Shown: positions 53,912-62,777, counted from the first letter of the stretch. The stretch: DNA of 64,000 nucleotides from Cytophagaceae bacterium (GCA_025454925.1 JALONM010000001.1:1-64000); one strand, 5' to 3'. Translations and numbers: made by a program. The notes: generated by a model not told the origin, from the sequence alone.

Positions 53912-54679
53912 ATGCGCATCGTTCTTCTCGGACTCAAAAATGATCGCAGCTTGCATGCACTTTACCATGCGCTGAAGGATTCACATGCCATTGCAGCCGT
54001 GGTAAAAGAAGACAAAGAACCTTTGTCTTTATTCCTCAAGCGTAGAATACGCAAATTGGGGTATATGAGAGTAATCTCTCAAATTGCCTTTAAACTGCTT
54101 GTGGTGCCTGTATTACAGAAACTAAGTCAGCCCCGTATTCGTGCATTGCACCATTCCTTGCCATTGAATGAGGAGGCAATTCCTGAAACGTTGATCGTTG
54201 ATTGTGAAAATGTAAATGCAACCTCTTCCATAGAGAAAATAAATCAATACCAGCCAGAAGCTATTTTGGTAAATGGCACGCGAATTCTTTCCAAAGAATT
54301 TATTGCTGCCATGAAATGCCCTGTTATCAATACCCATGTGGGAATTACGCCCTTATACAGAGGAGTACATGGAGCCTATTGGGCCCTAGTTAATCAAGAT
54401 GCCGAGCACTGCGGAGTAACGGTGCACCTAATTGATGCAGGTATTGATACAGGAGGCATTCTATACCAGGAGAAAATTCATCCTACTAATCAAGATAATT
54501 TTATTACCTATCCCCTGTTACAACTGGCAACCGGAATAACCCTTCTGAAGAAAACCTTGAATGATTTGAGCAAGGGGGAAATGCGCACCATCCCCCCCGT
54601 CTCGGGTTCTAGCAAACTTTGGTACCATCCGGGTATTGGGGAATACTTATGGAATGGTCTTCGCAAGAAAGTTTGGTAA
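53912..54679 (+). CDS. Formyltransferase-family protein
   Basis: This 255-residue protein has the formyl-transferase core of the methionyl-tRNA/GAR formyltransferase family. The catalytic triad is visible as Asn140 and His142 in INTHVGITPLYRGVHG and Asp179 in AGIDTGGILY. It lacks the C-terminal tRNA-binding domain, so it is not a normal Fmt. Small stand-alone enzymes of this type formylate amino sugars with 10-formyl-tetrahydrofolate. Here it sits 9 bases behind a polysaccharide deacetylase gene, consistent with making an N-formyl sugar for a surface glycan. The substrate is unknown. Confidence 0.85.
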   Translation: MRIVLLGLKNDRSLHALYHALKDSHAIAAVVKEDKEPLSLFLKRRIRKLGYMRVISQIAFKLLVVPVLQKLSQPRIRALHHSLPLNEEAIPETLIVDCENVNATSSIEKINQYQPEAILVNGTRILSKEFIAAMKCPVINTHVGITPLYRGVHGAYWALVNQDAEHCGVTVHLIDAGIDTGGILYQEKIHPTNQDNFITYPLLQLATGITLLKKTLNDLSKGEMRTIPPVSGSSKLWYHPGIGEYLWNGLRKKVW

Positions 54680-54725
54680 TCGCACTTATTAGGAAAGGAT
54701 GAATGCATTACCAAAAATACCATTT

Positions 54726-55616
54726 TTAAGAGATCTCGGTATTCGACGGCTTGTTATTTTCATCCTTCTTTCTACCCGTTAAAAACTTCCAAAACGCCGC
54801 GATGCCAGCAAACAATCCTACGAAAATAATTTTCGAGAACTTGGCCAATCCCGCCAGTAAACCAACCTTGGAAAGAACTTTACCTGCAACCAATCCCCCA
54901 ACAGTCCAGGCCGCAACTTCATCAACATCCGGATCAAAATCGGCGTACGTATTTCCTTCATTAAATTTAACACTCCCTAAAACTCCATCAATGGATCCTT
55001 TAATCCGCTCCAGTTCTGACATAGAGGCCACAGCATTCAATACGAATACTCCTTTTTTTCCCAATACTCTTAAATGATAATTCAAGGTATTATGTTGTGC
55101 GTCACCAAACTTAATCTCCTTGGCCCAATGCAATACTTTTTTATCTTCATCATAATATGGCGCAGAGGCCCAACCTACCAACTCTACTTTCTCATACCCA
55201 AGTTTCTCTCTTTCTAAACTGGCTTCAGAAGTTTCTTTTTTCATATTTACCAGCAACTCCTCGTAATCGATGTCATTGGCATCATCGTCTTTCACATATC
55301 CGATGGCATCGTAAGTAATCACAAACACATACGCATTTGAATCCATGATGCTGCCTTGGTCGGGAACCAACAAACCTAATATGGTGGAATCGCTGGGATT
55401 ACCCCACAAACTACTGAGCACATACTGTGCTCCTTCGGCATCCAGAAAACGAAATCCGGCAGGAGTTTCCAAAGATGCCTCGCAGGAAGGAAAATCAATT
55501 TTCCCTGTTTTGAATTGAAGTAAAGAATCGATGTTGATACTCAGAGAATCTGCACTTTGTGACCATGCGGATTGCAAGCACAAAAATACCAACATTAAAA
55601 ATGAAATCTTTTTCAT
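54726..55616 (-). CDS. DUF2167-family membrane protein
   Basis: The start at 55616 opens a signal peptide (MKKISFLMLVFLCLQSAWSQ); a longer frame from 55784 would precede it with 56 unrelated residues. The body (about 30-240) follows the DUF2167 pattern: GAQYVLSSLWGNPSDSTILGLLVPDQ, YVFVITYDAIGYVKDDDANDIDYEELL, GWASAPYYDEDKKVLHWAKE, NYHLRVLGKKGVFVLNAVA. Two hydrophobic segments close to the C-terminus would anchor it. The family has no established function. It is a single-gene unit. Confidence 0.85.
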   Translation of the reverse strand: MKKISFLMLVFLCLQSAWSQSADSLSINIDSLLQFKTGKIDFPSCEASLETPAGFRFLDAEGAQYVLSSLWGNPSDSTILGLLVPDQGSIMDSNAYVFVITYDAIGYVKDDDANDIDYEELLVNMKKETSEASLEREKLGYEKVELVGWASAPYYDEDKKVLHWAKEIKFGDAQHNTLNYHLRVLGKKGVFVLNAVASMSELERIKGSIDGVLGSVKFNEGNTYADFDPDVDEVAAWTVGGLVAGKVLSKVGLLAGLAKFSKIIFVGLFAGIAAFWKFLTGRKKDENNKPSNTEIS

Positions 55617-55780
55617 AGCTAAAACGATTGAGTGAATAATTATACGTATGAGCAAGTTATAATTTCTATTATTTTTTTCCGAATTCCAAGATGCAATAGT
55701 AAGGCCCAGATGCCAACTCTTTTGTTGCGCTAGGTCACGCTTATCAAACCCTGTGGATCTTCTATGGACGGTGGGTCTGA

Positions 55781-55820
55781 GCAATAAAAAAGGCCGGTGT
55801 TTACCGGCCTTTTTTATTGC
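55781..55820. terminator. Terminator of the DAHP synthase/chorismate mutase gene
   Basis: GCAATAAAAAAGGCCGGT (55781-55798) and its perfect reverse complement (55803-55820) form an 18-bp stem with a 4-base loop. A/T runs on both sides make it work in either direction. It lies 23 bases after the stop codon at 55843. Confidence 0.92.
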
Positions 55821-55842
55821 TTTATGTGTAAGGTATTAGAAA

Positions 55843-56946
55843 CTATGCTTTGGTTTCTACTGCCTTCATAATTTCAGTTTGCTTACGAATAGACTCCTCG
55901 TGAATAATTTTGTAGATCTCAGTAATAAACTCCGTATTCAGATTCATCTTTTTCGCTAACTCAGCACGATTTTTCATGATATCGTCCCAACGTTTTACCT
56001 GGTAGGTAGTAACGTTGTTCTCTTTCTTGTACTCACCGATTTTCTCCACGATGGCCATACGAGCAGCCAGGGTTTCGATGATTTCACGGTCGATGTTGTC
56101 AATTTTACGACGTAATTCATCCAAGGTATCGTTGAATACTTGATCCGAAGATGAATCCTGACGGATTTTCAACTCATTCAAGATTTCGCCCAAACGCGCA
56201 GGAGTCACTTGCTGGTCTGCATCGCTCCAGGCTTTATCAGGATCAATGTGTGTTTCAATCATCAAACCATCGAAATTCAAATCCATGGCTTTCTGAGAAA
56301 TTTCAAAAATCAAGTCACGCTTTCCAGCAATGTGTGAAGGATCGCAAATGATTGGAATTTGAGGCGCTACACGACGAAGTTCAATCGGAATTTGCCAAAC
56401 TGGTTGGTTACGGAATTTCGATTTGTCATAGGTGGAAAAACCACGGTGAATAGCACCCAGGTTGGTGATACCCGCTTGGTTCAAACGCTCAAAAGCACCG
56501 ATCCAAAGGTTCAATTCAGGGTGAGTAGGGTTTTTTACCAATACAGAAACGTTCTTCACACCTTTCAATGCGTCGGCCATTTCTTGAATTGCAAAAGGAG
56601 AAACTGTAGTACGGGCTCCAATCCATAAAACATCTACCCCATACTTAAGAGCAAGCTCGATGTGTTCAGGATTTGCGACTTCCGTTCCAACAGGAATACC
56701 AACTTCTTTCTTTACATCTGCCAACCACTTCAATCCATCTTCGCCAGCGCCTTCAAAAGCATTTGGACGAGTACGGGGTTTCCAGATTCCAGCACGAAGC
56801 ACGTCAACCTTCAGATTTTTCAATCCTTGAGCGGTAGCCAGCAACTGCTCAGGTGTTTCAGCACTGCAAGGGCCTGCGATTACAAGAGGCTTACTCTTCA
56901 ATTTCGCCCAGCTCTCCAGTGGACTGATGTTAAGATTAATACTCAT
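55843..56946 (-). CDS. 3-deoxy-7-phosphoheptulonate synthase / chorismate mutase fusion
   Basis: The first ~265 residues are a type I-beta-like DAHP synthase: VIAGPCSAETPEQLL, KPRTRPNAFEGAGEDGL, WIGARTTVSPFAIQEMADAL, CDPSHIAGKRDL. The last ~90 residues (from DTLDELRRKIDNIDREIIE) are an AroQ-type chorismate mutase with the family's Arg and Lys (RMAIVEKIGEYKKENN, RWDDIMKNRAELAKK). The protein catalyses the first step of the shikimate pathway and a committed step to Phe/Tyr. The mutase domain may also act as an allosteric site, as in known fusions of this type. It is a single gene, divergent from the proline dehydrogenase gene. Confidence 0.95.
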   Translation of the reverse strand: MSINLNISPLESWAKLKSKPLVIAGPCSAETPEQLLATAQGLKNLKVDVLRAGIWKPRTRPNAFEGAGEDGLKWLADVKKEVGIPVGTEVANPEHIELALKYGVDVLWIGARTTVSPFAIQEMADALKGVKNVSVLVKNPTHPELNLWIGAFERLNQAGITNLGAIHRGFSTYDKSKFRNQPVWQIPIELRRVAPQIPIICDPSHIAGKRDLIFEISQKAMDLNFDGLMIETHIDPDKAWSDADQQVTPARLGEILNELKIRQDSSSDQVFNDTLDELRRKIDNIDREIIETLAARMAIVEKIGEYKKENNVTTYQVKRWDDIMKNRAELAKKMNLNTEFITEIYKIIHEESIRKQTEIMKAVETKA

Positions 56947-57008
56947 AATTCAATTACTTTCTTTGTAAGTAGTGCAACAAAATGACTCAGAAATAAGTTC
57001 TACCACTT

Positions 57009-58145
57009 ATGATTCCTGACTTCAAGAACACCGAATCAGCCTTTCGCATCAGAAGCACCGCTGAACTGCAGCGCATGAAGCTTCTTTTCCAACTTATGGG
57101 TTCCTATGAACTAACAAAGATAGGAACATTTTTGATTAAAGCAGCACTGAAGTGGCATTTTCCAATAAAAAAACTCATTAAACATACCCTATTCAAGCAA
57201 TTTTGTGGAGGTGAAACCTTGGAAGAATGCCAGGAAGGGATGGAAAAAAGATATCATTCTGGTGTCTTATCCATCCCCGATTATTCAGCCGAAGCGGGTT
57301 CAAACCCAGATTATGCAGCTGCTTTCGAAGAAATCAAACGTAGCATTTATTTTGTCTCCCAACACCGATCCTGCGCCTTCGCTGTATTTAAAGCGAGCGC
57401 CCTGGGCCCCTCGGCACCTATGGAAAAGCATGGAATTTCACCACTACGTCCGGAAGAACAATCGCTGCTTCAACAAACCAAACAATATATGCAGGAACTT
57501 TGCACGTATGCCGCACAGCTGCGCGTGAAGCTTTTAATTGATGCGGAAGAATCTTGGATACAAGATTGGATAGATGAACAAGTGATTGAAATATCGGCAC
57601 ACTGCAACCGGGAAGAGGCCTGGATATACCCTACCCTGCAAATGTATCGCCGAGATGGGATGCAACGCTTACAACATTATGAGAGATGTTCCCGAGAATT
57701 ACAGTTTAAACCAGCAGTAAAATTGGTGCGGGGAGCTTATATGGAAAAAGAAAATGCCAGGGCTCAACAACTTGGCTATGTTTCGCCCATCCATACCAGC
57801 AAAGCAGATACCGATGCCTGTTTCAATAAAGGTTTGGAATACTGCGTGCAGCAAGGCATAGCCTTGTGTGCTGGCACTCATAATGAAAATAGCACAGGCC
57901 TGCTGTGCTCACTATATGCACAAAAAAAAGAAGATGTTTACTTCGCGCAATTGCTAGGCATGAGCGACAATCTTTCTTTTGTATTGGCTGAAAACAAATT
58001 CCCTGTGGCCAAATATGTTCCTTACGGTCCGGTGGAATTGGTAATGCCCTATCTATTCAGACGTGCGGATGAAAACACTTCAGTGACCGGTGAGGTGGGA
58101 AGAGAACTAAGATTGATCAGAAAGGAATTAGAGAGGAGGAAATAA
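57009..58145 (+). CDS. Proline dehydrogenase
   Basis: This 378-residue protein is the stand-alone (monofunctional) flavin enzyme that oxidises proline to pyrroline-5-carboxylate. The family motifs are VKLVRGAYMEKENARA, CAGTHNENS, LLGMSDNLSF, VAKYVPYGPVELVMPYLFRR, and AEESWIQDWIDE earlier. RRADENTS near the end contains the paired arginines that bind the substrate carboxylate. It starts 62 bases from the divergent DAHP synthase gene. The partner P5C dehydrogenase is not in the window. Confidence 0.93.
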   Translation: MIPDFKNTESAFRIRSTAELQRMKLLFQLMGSYELTKIGTFLIKAALKWHFPIKKLIKHTLFKQFCGGETLEECQEGMEKRYHSGVLSIPDYSAEAGSNPDYAAAFEEIKRSIYFVSQHRSCAFAVFKASALGPSAPMEKHGISPLRPEEQSLLQQTKQYMQELCTYAAQLRVKLLIDAEESWIQDWIDEQVIEISAHCNREEAWIYPTLQMYRRDGMQRLQHYERCSRELQFKPAVKLVRGAYMEKENARAQQLGYVSPIHTSKADTDACFNKGLEYCVQQGIALCAGTHNENSTGLLCSLYAQKKEDVYFAQLLGMSDNLSFVLAENKFPVAKYVPYGPVELVMPYLFRRADENTSVTGEVGRELRLIRKELERRK

Positions 58146-58492
58146 GTGCGAAATTTTGGATGTTTTAGTTAAAGTATAGTCTTAATCAAATTAGAATTTA
58201 TTTACATTTCAGAAATCTACTAACCAGTTCAGAGACAATAAAATTATTCTGAATATGACCTTAAATCATTTACGATGCCCCGACGAAAGTCTTCGATCAT
58301 TCCGTTGTAGCAATCTGAACCAAAACGAATCTTTACTAAATTCCGAGAAATACCAATCACTCAAAAAGATTTATTACTAGAACCACTTAATTAAAAAAAC
58401 AGGTTGGTAGAAACAAACTAAAATTCAGTATTGTGCAGGCGCTTGTCCATTGGATTTTAAATTGGAAAATCCATTGAAAAATAAAAAAAGCC
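58146..58492. other. Intergenic region between convergent genes
   Basis: I see no gene here. TGGATTTT (58451-58458) and AAAATCCA (58466-58473) form a short hairpin 20-40 bases beyond the stop of the PIN toxin gene. It is AT-rich, with no clear promoter or T-run, so it is only a weak terminator candidate. Confidence 0.4.
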
Positions 58493-58885
58493 TCAATCAA
58501 CATATAAACGAATACCTGGCATAAACTTGAAATCTTTTTTATTGCTTGTTAATAGCATTAAGTCGTTTGTAATGCAAATTGCACCTATTAACGAATCAGG
58601 AATCTGCAGATGGTGGCTCCTATAATAGTTTTCTATCAACTTAGCTGACAACTTAGACGCATCTTCTGTAATATAAAATATGGCAAACTCCCTTAGAAAA
58701 CTAACAAGCATTTGTTGTTCTCTTTTATTTCTAGATCCTATTATAATTTCTTTGTAGGTTATAGAGGTAATGGCTCTGTCTTGCTTGGGTATTGTCTCAA
58801 AATAGTCAATAGCAGATTGAATCCCTCTTAAATAATCAATAATAATATTCGAATCAAATATTATATAATTCACTTTCTTTGCCAT
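58493..58885 (-). CDS. PIN-domain ribonuclease toxin (VapC-like)
   Basis: The 130 residues form one PIN domain. The metal-binding acidic residues are Asp11 (FDSNIIIDYL), Glu46 (TYKEIIIG), Asp97 (QIPDSLIGA) and Asp118 (NKKDF). VapC-type toxins cut specific RNAs, often tRNA or the sarcin-ricin loop. Its ATG lies inside the end of the antitoxin gene (16-base overlap), typical of toxin-antitoxin pairs and of coupled translation. Confidence 0.88.
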   Translation of the reverse strand: MAKKVNYIIFDSNIIIDYLRGIQSAIDYFETIPKQDRAITSITYKEIIIGSRNKREQQMLVSFLREFAIFYITEDASKLSAKLIENYYRSHHLQIPDSLIGAICITNDLMLLTSNKKDFKFMPGIRLYVD

Positions 58886-59271
58886 GCCTTTTTACGCAGT
58901 CCAGAAACATCAATATCTCTATCCTTCCATATCCCAGCCAAACTCAAGGATTCCGGAGTTTTACTCAATAACGACTCAGCTTTAACCGATTTTATTTCAA
59001 TTCCTAACTTAGACTTAACAAGCTTCTTCATGCCTGAAGACGACTTGGATTTATTCCCAAAAAAATCTGCTAAAATTTTATTTCCATCCTCAACACGTCT
59101 CTTTTTTTCAGAAAAGATCATATATAAGACAACTGCTACGACCGCAATCATTATCCCAGATTTATCATTCTCGGAAATAATAATTTCATCTCCTCTTTTT
59201 ATTTTACTTTTTTTAAGAGTGGCCTTAACCTCTGAAACCTCAGATTCCTTATCAAGAACAATAGTTTTCAT
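58870..59271 (-). CDS. Antitoxin-like protein with internal hydrophobic segment
   Basis: From the ATG at 59271 it has 133 residues. The C-terminus (SLSLAGIWKDRDIDVSGLRKKAWQRK) is the toxin-binding tail type common to VapB-like antitoxins. The N-terminus (KESEVSEVKATLKKSKIKRGDEIIISE) resembles a short DNA-binding AbrB/Phd-like part. Between them is a run of about 16 hydrophobic residues (IMIAVVAVVLYMIF) flanked by charged residues, which looks like a membrane helix. Soluble antitoxins do not normally have one. The stop codon overlaps the toxin start. A longer frame begins at 59307, but the added residues are also hydrophobic and unlike the family. Confidence 0.65.
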   Translation of the reverse strand: MKTIVLDKESEVSEVKATLKKSKIKRGDEIIISENDKSGIMIAVVAVVLYMIFSEKKRRVEDGNKILADFFGNKSKSSSGMKKLVKSKLGIEIKSVKAESLLSKTPESLSLAGIWKDRDIDVSGLRKKAWQRK

Positions 59272-59312
59272 ATAACCTAATATACAAAAAAGGACCACAT
59301 AAATCAAAAGTC

Positions 59313-60626
59313 CTACTGCACCACTTCTCCAAACAAATCAAATTCTTCACTATTGGTAATCTTCACCTGTGCAAAATCGCCGGTGCGCACATAAAATTTC
59401 GATGCATCGACCAGCACTTCGTTGTCAACTTCCGGAGAGTCGGCTTCGGTACGACCTATAAAATACCCTCCTTCTTTACGATCAAACAGCACTTTATAGG
59501 TATTCCCTATTTTTTTCTCATTTAGCTCTTTTGAAATCCCTTGTTGAATATCCATGATGATGTCGGCGCGCTCTTGCTTTACCTCGGCAGGAATAACATC
59601 TTCCATGGTATACGCGTGTGTGTGCTCTTCGTGGGAATATGTAAATACTCCTAAACGATCGAATCGGTGTTTTTCAACAAACTGACATAATTCTTCGAAC
59701 TCCGCTTCTGTTTCACCAGGATGGCCGGTAATAAGAGTCGTGCGCAAGGTTATGTTGGGTACTGTAGCCCTTATTTCTTCCAATAACGCATCGGTGCGTT
59801 CGCGGGTAATCCCTCGGCGCATAATTTTAAGCATATTGGAAGTGGCGTGCTGGAGCGGCATATCAAGGTACTTGCAAATATTTTCGCGCTCGTTCATCAC
59901 CTTCAATACATCCATAGGAAATTGAGACGGATATGCGTATTGCAAACGAATCCAATCTATTCCATTTACATCAGAAAGATGCTTTAATAATTCTGCCAGA
60001 TTTCTTTCTTTATAGATATCGAGGCCGTAATACGTTAGATCCTGAGCGATGAGCACCAGTTCTTTGGTACCATTTTTAGCCAGGTTGGAAGCTTCTTTTA
60101 CCAATTCCTCTATGGGTCTTGAGACATGCTTTCCACGCATCACAGGAATGGCACAAAATGAACAAGGTCGATCACATCCTTCAGCTATTTTCAAAAAAGC
60201 GAAATGCCTGGGTGTAGTAATGATGCGCTCTCCAAGCAATTCATGTTTGTAATCCGCCTTAAACATTTTAAGAATGGCTGGCAATTCATTGGTACCAAAA
60301 AAAGCATCTACCTGCGGAATTTCCTTTTCCATGTCGTCTTTGTAGCGGTGCGAAAGACAACCCGTTACATATACTTTATCGACAAGGCCTTCTTCTTTGG
60401 CATCTACATAATTCAATATGGTATCAATGGATTCCTGTTTGGCATTATCAATAAAGCCACAGGTATTGATAACCACTACATTGCAATCGTCTTTAGAAGA
60501 TTCATGCACCGCATCAATTTGATTGGCACGCAGCTGGGTAAGTAAATTCTCAGAATCTACCAGATTTTTGGAACAACCCAGGGTGACAATATTTACCTTC
60601 GTCTTTTTATTTCCTTTCGTCTTCAT
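59313..60626 (-). CDS. rimO: Ribosomal protein S12 methylthiotransferase
   Basis: This 437-residue radical-SAM enzyme adds a methylthio group to an aspartate of ribosomal protein S12. The N-terminal UPF0004 domain has the three cysteines Cys18 (VTLGCSKNLVDSE), Cys56 (INTCGFID) and Cys90 (VTGCLSHRYKDDM). The radical-SAM motif is CDRPCSFCAIP (Cys151, 155, 158). The C-terminal TRAM-like domain is near the end (YKVLFDRKEGGYFIGR...). The 'GCSKN' form separates RimO from MiaB. It follows the small lipoprotein gene by 7 bases and belongs to the ftsY block. Confidence 0.95.
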   Translation of the reverse strand: MKTKGNKKTKVNIVTLGCSKNLVDSENLLTQLRANQIDAVHESSKDDCNVVVINTCGFIDNAKQESIDTILNYVDAKEEGLVDKVYVTGCLSHRYKDDMEKEIPQVDAFFGTNELPAILKMFKADYKHELLGERIITTPRHFAFLKIAEGCDRPCSFCAIPVMRGKHVSRPIEELVKEASNLAKNGTKELVLIAQDLTYYGLDIYKERNLAELLKHLSDVNGIDWIRLQYAYPSQFPMDVLKVMNERENICKYLDMPLQHATSNMLKIMRRGITRERTDALLEEIRATVPNITLRTTLITGHPGETEAEFEELCQFVEKHRFDRLGVFTYSHEEHTHAYTMEDVIPAEVKQERADIIMDIQQGISKELNEKKIGNTYKVLFDRKEGGYFIGRTEADSPEVDNEVLVDASKFYVRTGDFAQVKITNSEEFDLFGEVVQ

Positions 60627-60633
60627 GCTAACA

Positions 60634-61134
60634 TCAATAATTGGCCAGGTAATCTATTTCAATCATGATTTTATTTACACTATCCTTTTGATATCGGACA
60701 GGGAAAAAATTATCGCCATCGCCCAATTTTCCGTACAGGCGATCATTTTCTTTTATAAATAAGGAATATACACCTTCTTGAAGTCCTCCAATAACGAAGC
60801 TTCCATGATAATCAGAGAAGATGGTATCTACAGGATTGGTAGAAATATAATTCACAAAATCCCCGTCACCTATTTCAACGTCTTTCAGATTTGTTAATTC
60901 GAAAACCAGGATCTCACGTTGCACTCCGTAAATGCGACCTTCGTCGGTTATTTCTCCGTCTGAATTAAAATTTCCTTCTTTGAAAAGTATTTTTCCTACG
61001 ATGCCTTCCGCAGGCAATATGAAAAGGGGATGAGTTGGTTGGACAACTGCCTTTTTCTGACAAGTCATTAAACTGACACAAATGGTCAGCAGTATTTTAT
61101 TTAGATGGCGAGAATAAGGAGTCCACAAATTCAT
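60634..61134 (-). CDS. Predicted lipoprotein of unknown function
   Basis: The frame starts inside the end of ftsY (38-base overlap) and has a signal-like stretch ending LMTC at residue 25, a possible lipobox. The remaining ~140 residues include a carboxypeptidase-regulatory-like segment (DYHGSFVIGGLQEGVYSLFI), typical of beta-sandwich domains in Bacteroidota surface lipoproteins. The overlap with ftsY is unusually long; a later start would destroy the signal peptide. The gene sits between ftsY and rimO. Confidence 0.7.
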   Translation of the reverse strand: MNLWTPYSRHLNKILLTICVSLMTCQKKAVVQPTHPLFILPAEGIVGKILFKEGNFNSDGEITDEGRIYGVQREILVFELTNLKDVEIGDGDFVNYISTNPVDTIFSDYHGSFVIGGLQEGVYSLFIKENDRLYGKLGDGDNFFPVRYQKDSVNKIMIEIDYLANY

Positions 61135-62059
61135 ATTTGTTGAAGACTTGAAGATCGTCTATTTTCTCTCCTACACCGATATACTTCACTGGGATATTAA
61201 ACTCGTGTGATATACCAATCACAACGCCACCTTTGGCGGTGCCATCTAATTTTGTAATGGCCAAAGCATTTACTTCCGTGGCTTTGGTGAACTCACGGGC
61301 CTGAATAACGGCATTTTGTCCGGTGCTGCCGTCGAGCACTAATAGTATTTCGTGGGGGGCTTCCGGAATAAATTTCTGAATGACGCGTTTGATTTTACTC
61401 AATTCATTCATCAGATTTATTTTGGTATGAAGTCTACCTGCTGTATCAATGATAACCACGTCGGCTTGCATATCTACCGCTTTTTTTACCGCGTCAAAAG
61501 CAACAGAGGCAGGATCGGTATTCATTCCATGTGAAATAACGGGAACACCAACACGGTCTCCCCATAGCTTAAGTTGGTCGACCGCTGCTGCCCTGAACGT
61601 ATCACCGGCCCCGAGAACTACCTTCTTGCCTCTTTTATGAAATTGTGCGGCTAACTTTCCGATGGTAGTTGTTTTACCAACTCCATTCACTCCCACAACC
61701 ATCACTACGTATGGTTTTTTATCGGCGGGTAGTTCGAAGTCTGCATTCGATTGTTCGACATCGGTCGCGCCCAGCAGCGCGGCTACCTCTTCTTTTAATA
61801 TCCTATCTAATTCCGAAGTAGTGAGATAATGATCTTTCGCTACGCGGTCCTGAATGCGCTTAATAATGGTAAGCGTAGTCTCCACACCGACATCTGCTGC
61901 AATCAATAATTCCTCTAACTGATCAAGTACCTCCTCGTCAACTTTCGACTTCCCCAATATGGCCTTACCCAGGCGAGAGAAAAAACTCTCTTTAGTTTTT
62001 TCTAACCCTTTGTTGAGACTCTCCTTTTTTTCTTTCGAAAACAATCCGAAAAATGCCAT
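61097..62059 (-). CDS. ftsY: Signal recognition particle receptor FtsY
   Basis: This 320-residue GTPase is the membrane receptor for the signal recognition particle, used in inserting membrane proteins. It has the NG domain: helical N part (IAADVGVETTLTIIKRI), P-loop GVNGVGKT (123-130), DTAGRL (205-210), TKLDGTAKGG (269-278). The variable A domain before it is short (about 40 residues, Lys-rich), as is usual in Bacteroidota. The gene stands between DUF4295 and the lipoprotein gene in the rpmB-rpmG-DUF4295-ftsY-rimO block. Confidence 0.97.
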   Translation of the reverse strand: MAFFGLFSKEKKESLNKGLEKTKESFFSRLGKAILGKSKVDEEVLDQLEELLIAADVGVETTLTIIKRIQDRVAKDHYLTTSELDRILKEEVAALLGATDVEQSNADFELPADKKPYVVMVVGVNGVGKTTTIGKLAAQFHKRGKKVVLGAGDTFRAAAVDQLKLWGDRVGVPVISHGMNTDPASVAFDAVKKAVDMQADVVIIDTAGRLHTKINLMNELSKIKRVIQKFIPEAPHEILLVLDGSTGQNAVIQAREFTKATEVNALAITKLDGTAKGGVVIGISHEFNIPVKYIGVGEKIDDLQVFNKYEFVDSLFSPSK

Positions 62060-62104
62060 ACGCAGGTAAGCTAAACGATCTGGAAACTAAATGGATGTAA
62101 ACAC

Positions 62105-62128
62105 AGCAGGCCCTAAACAGGGCCTGCT
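62105..62128. terminator. Hairpin between DUF4295 and ftsY
   Basis: AGCAGGCCCT pairs with AGGGCCTGCT around AAAC. There is no T-run on the minus strand, so it may be a processing or pausing site rather than a full terminator. Confidence 0.45.
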
Positions 62129-62147
62129 AATAGAAGTTCTCGAAAAC

Positions 62148-62300
62148 TTATTTCTTAATAGCTTCCTGAACCTGATCTACAGGTACAATCTCCTCACGGA
62201 AAGTATAAGCGCCTGTTTTTTCAGATTTAACAGCTTTGATCACTTTTGCATACCCTTTAGTGTCTTCTTTCTTCAGGGTAGCCACTACTTTCTTTGCCAT
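62148..62300 (-). CDS. DUF4295 small basic protein
   Basis: This 50-residue frame (MAKKVVATLKKEDTKGYAKV... EIVPVDQVQEAIKK) matches the DUF4295 family, found in Bacteroidota directly after rpmG. It lies one base after the rpmG stop. It is likely ribosome-linked because of its constant position, but its role is not established. Confidence 0.85.
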   Translation of the reverse strand: MAKKVVATLKKEDTKGYAKVIKAVKSEKTGAYTFREEIVPVDQVQEAIKK

Positions 62301-62301
62301 G

Positions 62302-62484
62302 TTACTTTATCTCCTTATGGATAGTGTACTTTTTAAGAATGGGGTTATATTTCTTCAACTCCAAACGCTCCGTAGTGTTCTTACGGTTTTTTGTTGAGAT
62401 ATAACGGCTTGTTCCTGGCTGACCAGAGTTCTTATGCTCGGTGCACTCAAGAATTACCTGAATGCGGTTACCTTTCTTTGCCAT
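62302..62484 (-). CDS. rpmG: 50S ribosomal protein L33
   Basis: This 60-residue protein has the L33 pattern [15 protein letters not shown]...[22 protein letters not shown]. It has only one cysteine (Cys14), so it is the form that lost the zinc-binding cysteines. It lies 25 bases after rpmB and 1 base before DUF4295. Confidence 0.95.
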   Translation of the reverse strand: MAKKGNRIQVILECTEHKNSGQPGTSRYISTKNRKNTTERLELKKYNPILKKYTIHKEIK

Positions 62485-62509
62485 ATTGCCTGATGCTAAT
62501 GATTAAAAT

Positions 62510-62752
62510 CTATACTCTTTCCAAATGACCTTTTTCAGCAGCCTTTAAGAGAGCAGCTTCCAATCCGATCTTGTTGATCGTACGAAGACCGCGGGCTGAC
62601 AACTTCAAGGTGATCCAACGCTTCTCAGAAGCTAAATAGAACTTCTGGATGTGGATATTAGGATAAAAACGACGGAGAGTTTTATTGTTCGCATGTGATA
62701 CCTTGTTACCAACCTGCGTTTTCTTTCCGGTTATTTGACATACTCTTGGCAT
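62510..62752 (-). CDS. rpmB: 50S ribosomal protein L28
   Basis: This 80-residue protein has the L28 pattern MPRVCQITGKKTQVGNKVSHANN, NIHIQKFYLASEKRWITLKLSARGLRTINK. Only Cys5 is present, so it is also the zinc-free form. It is the first gene of the rpmB-rpmG-DUF4295-ftsY block. Confidence 0.96.
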   Translation of the reverse strand: MPRVCQITGKKTQVGNKVSHANNKTLRRFYPNIHIQKFYLASEKRWITLKLSARGLRTINKIGLEAALLKAAEKGHLERV

Positions 62753-62777
62753 AACTTTTCAGTTAAAAATCGGACCG

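Noticed and set aside
55617-55784. N-terminal extension of the DUF2167 protein
   Set aside because: The added 56 residues have no family similarity and precede a clear signal peptide. The region also overlaps the terminator at 55781-55820.
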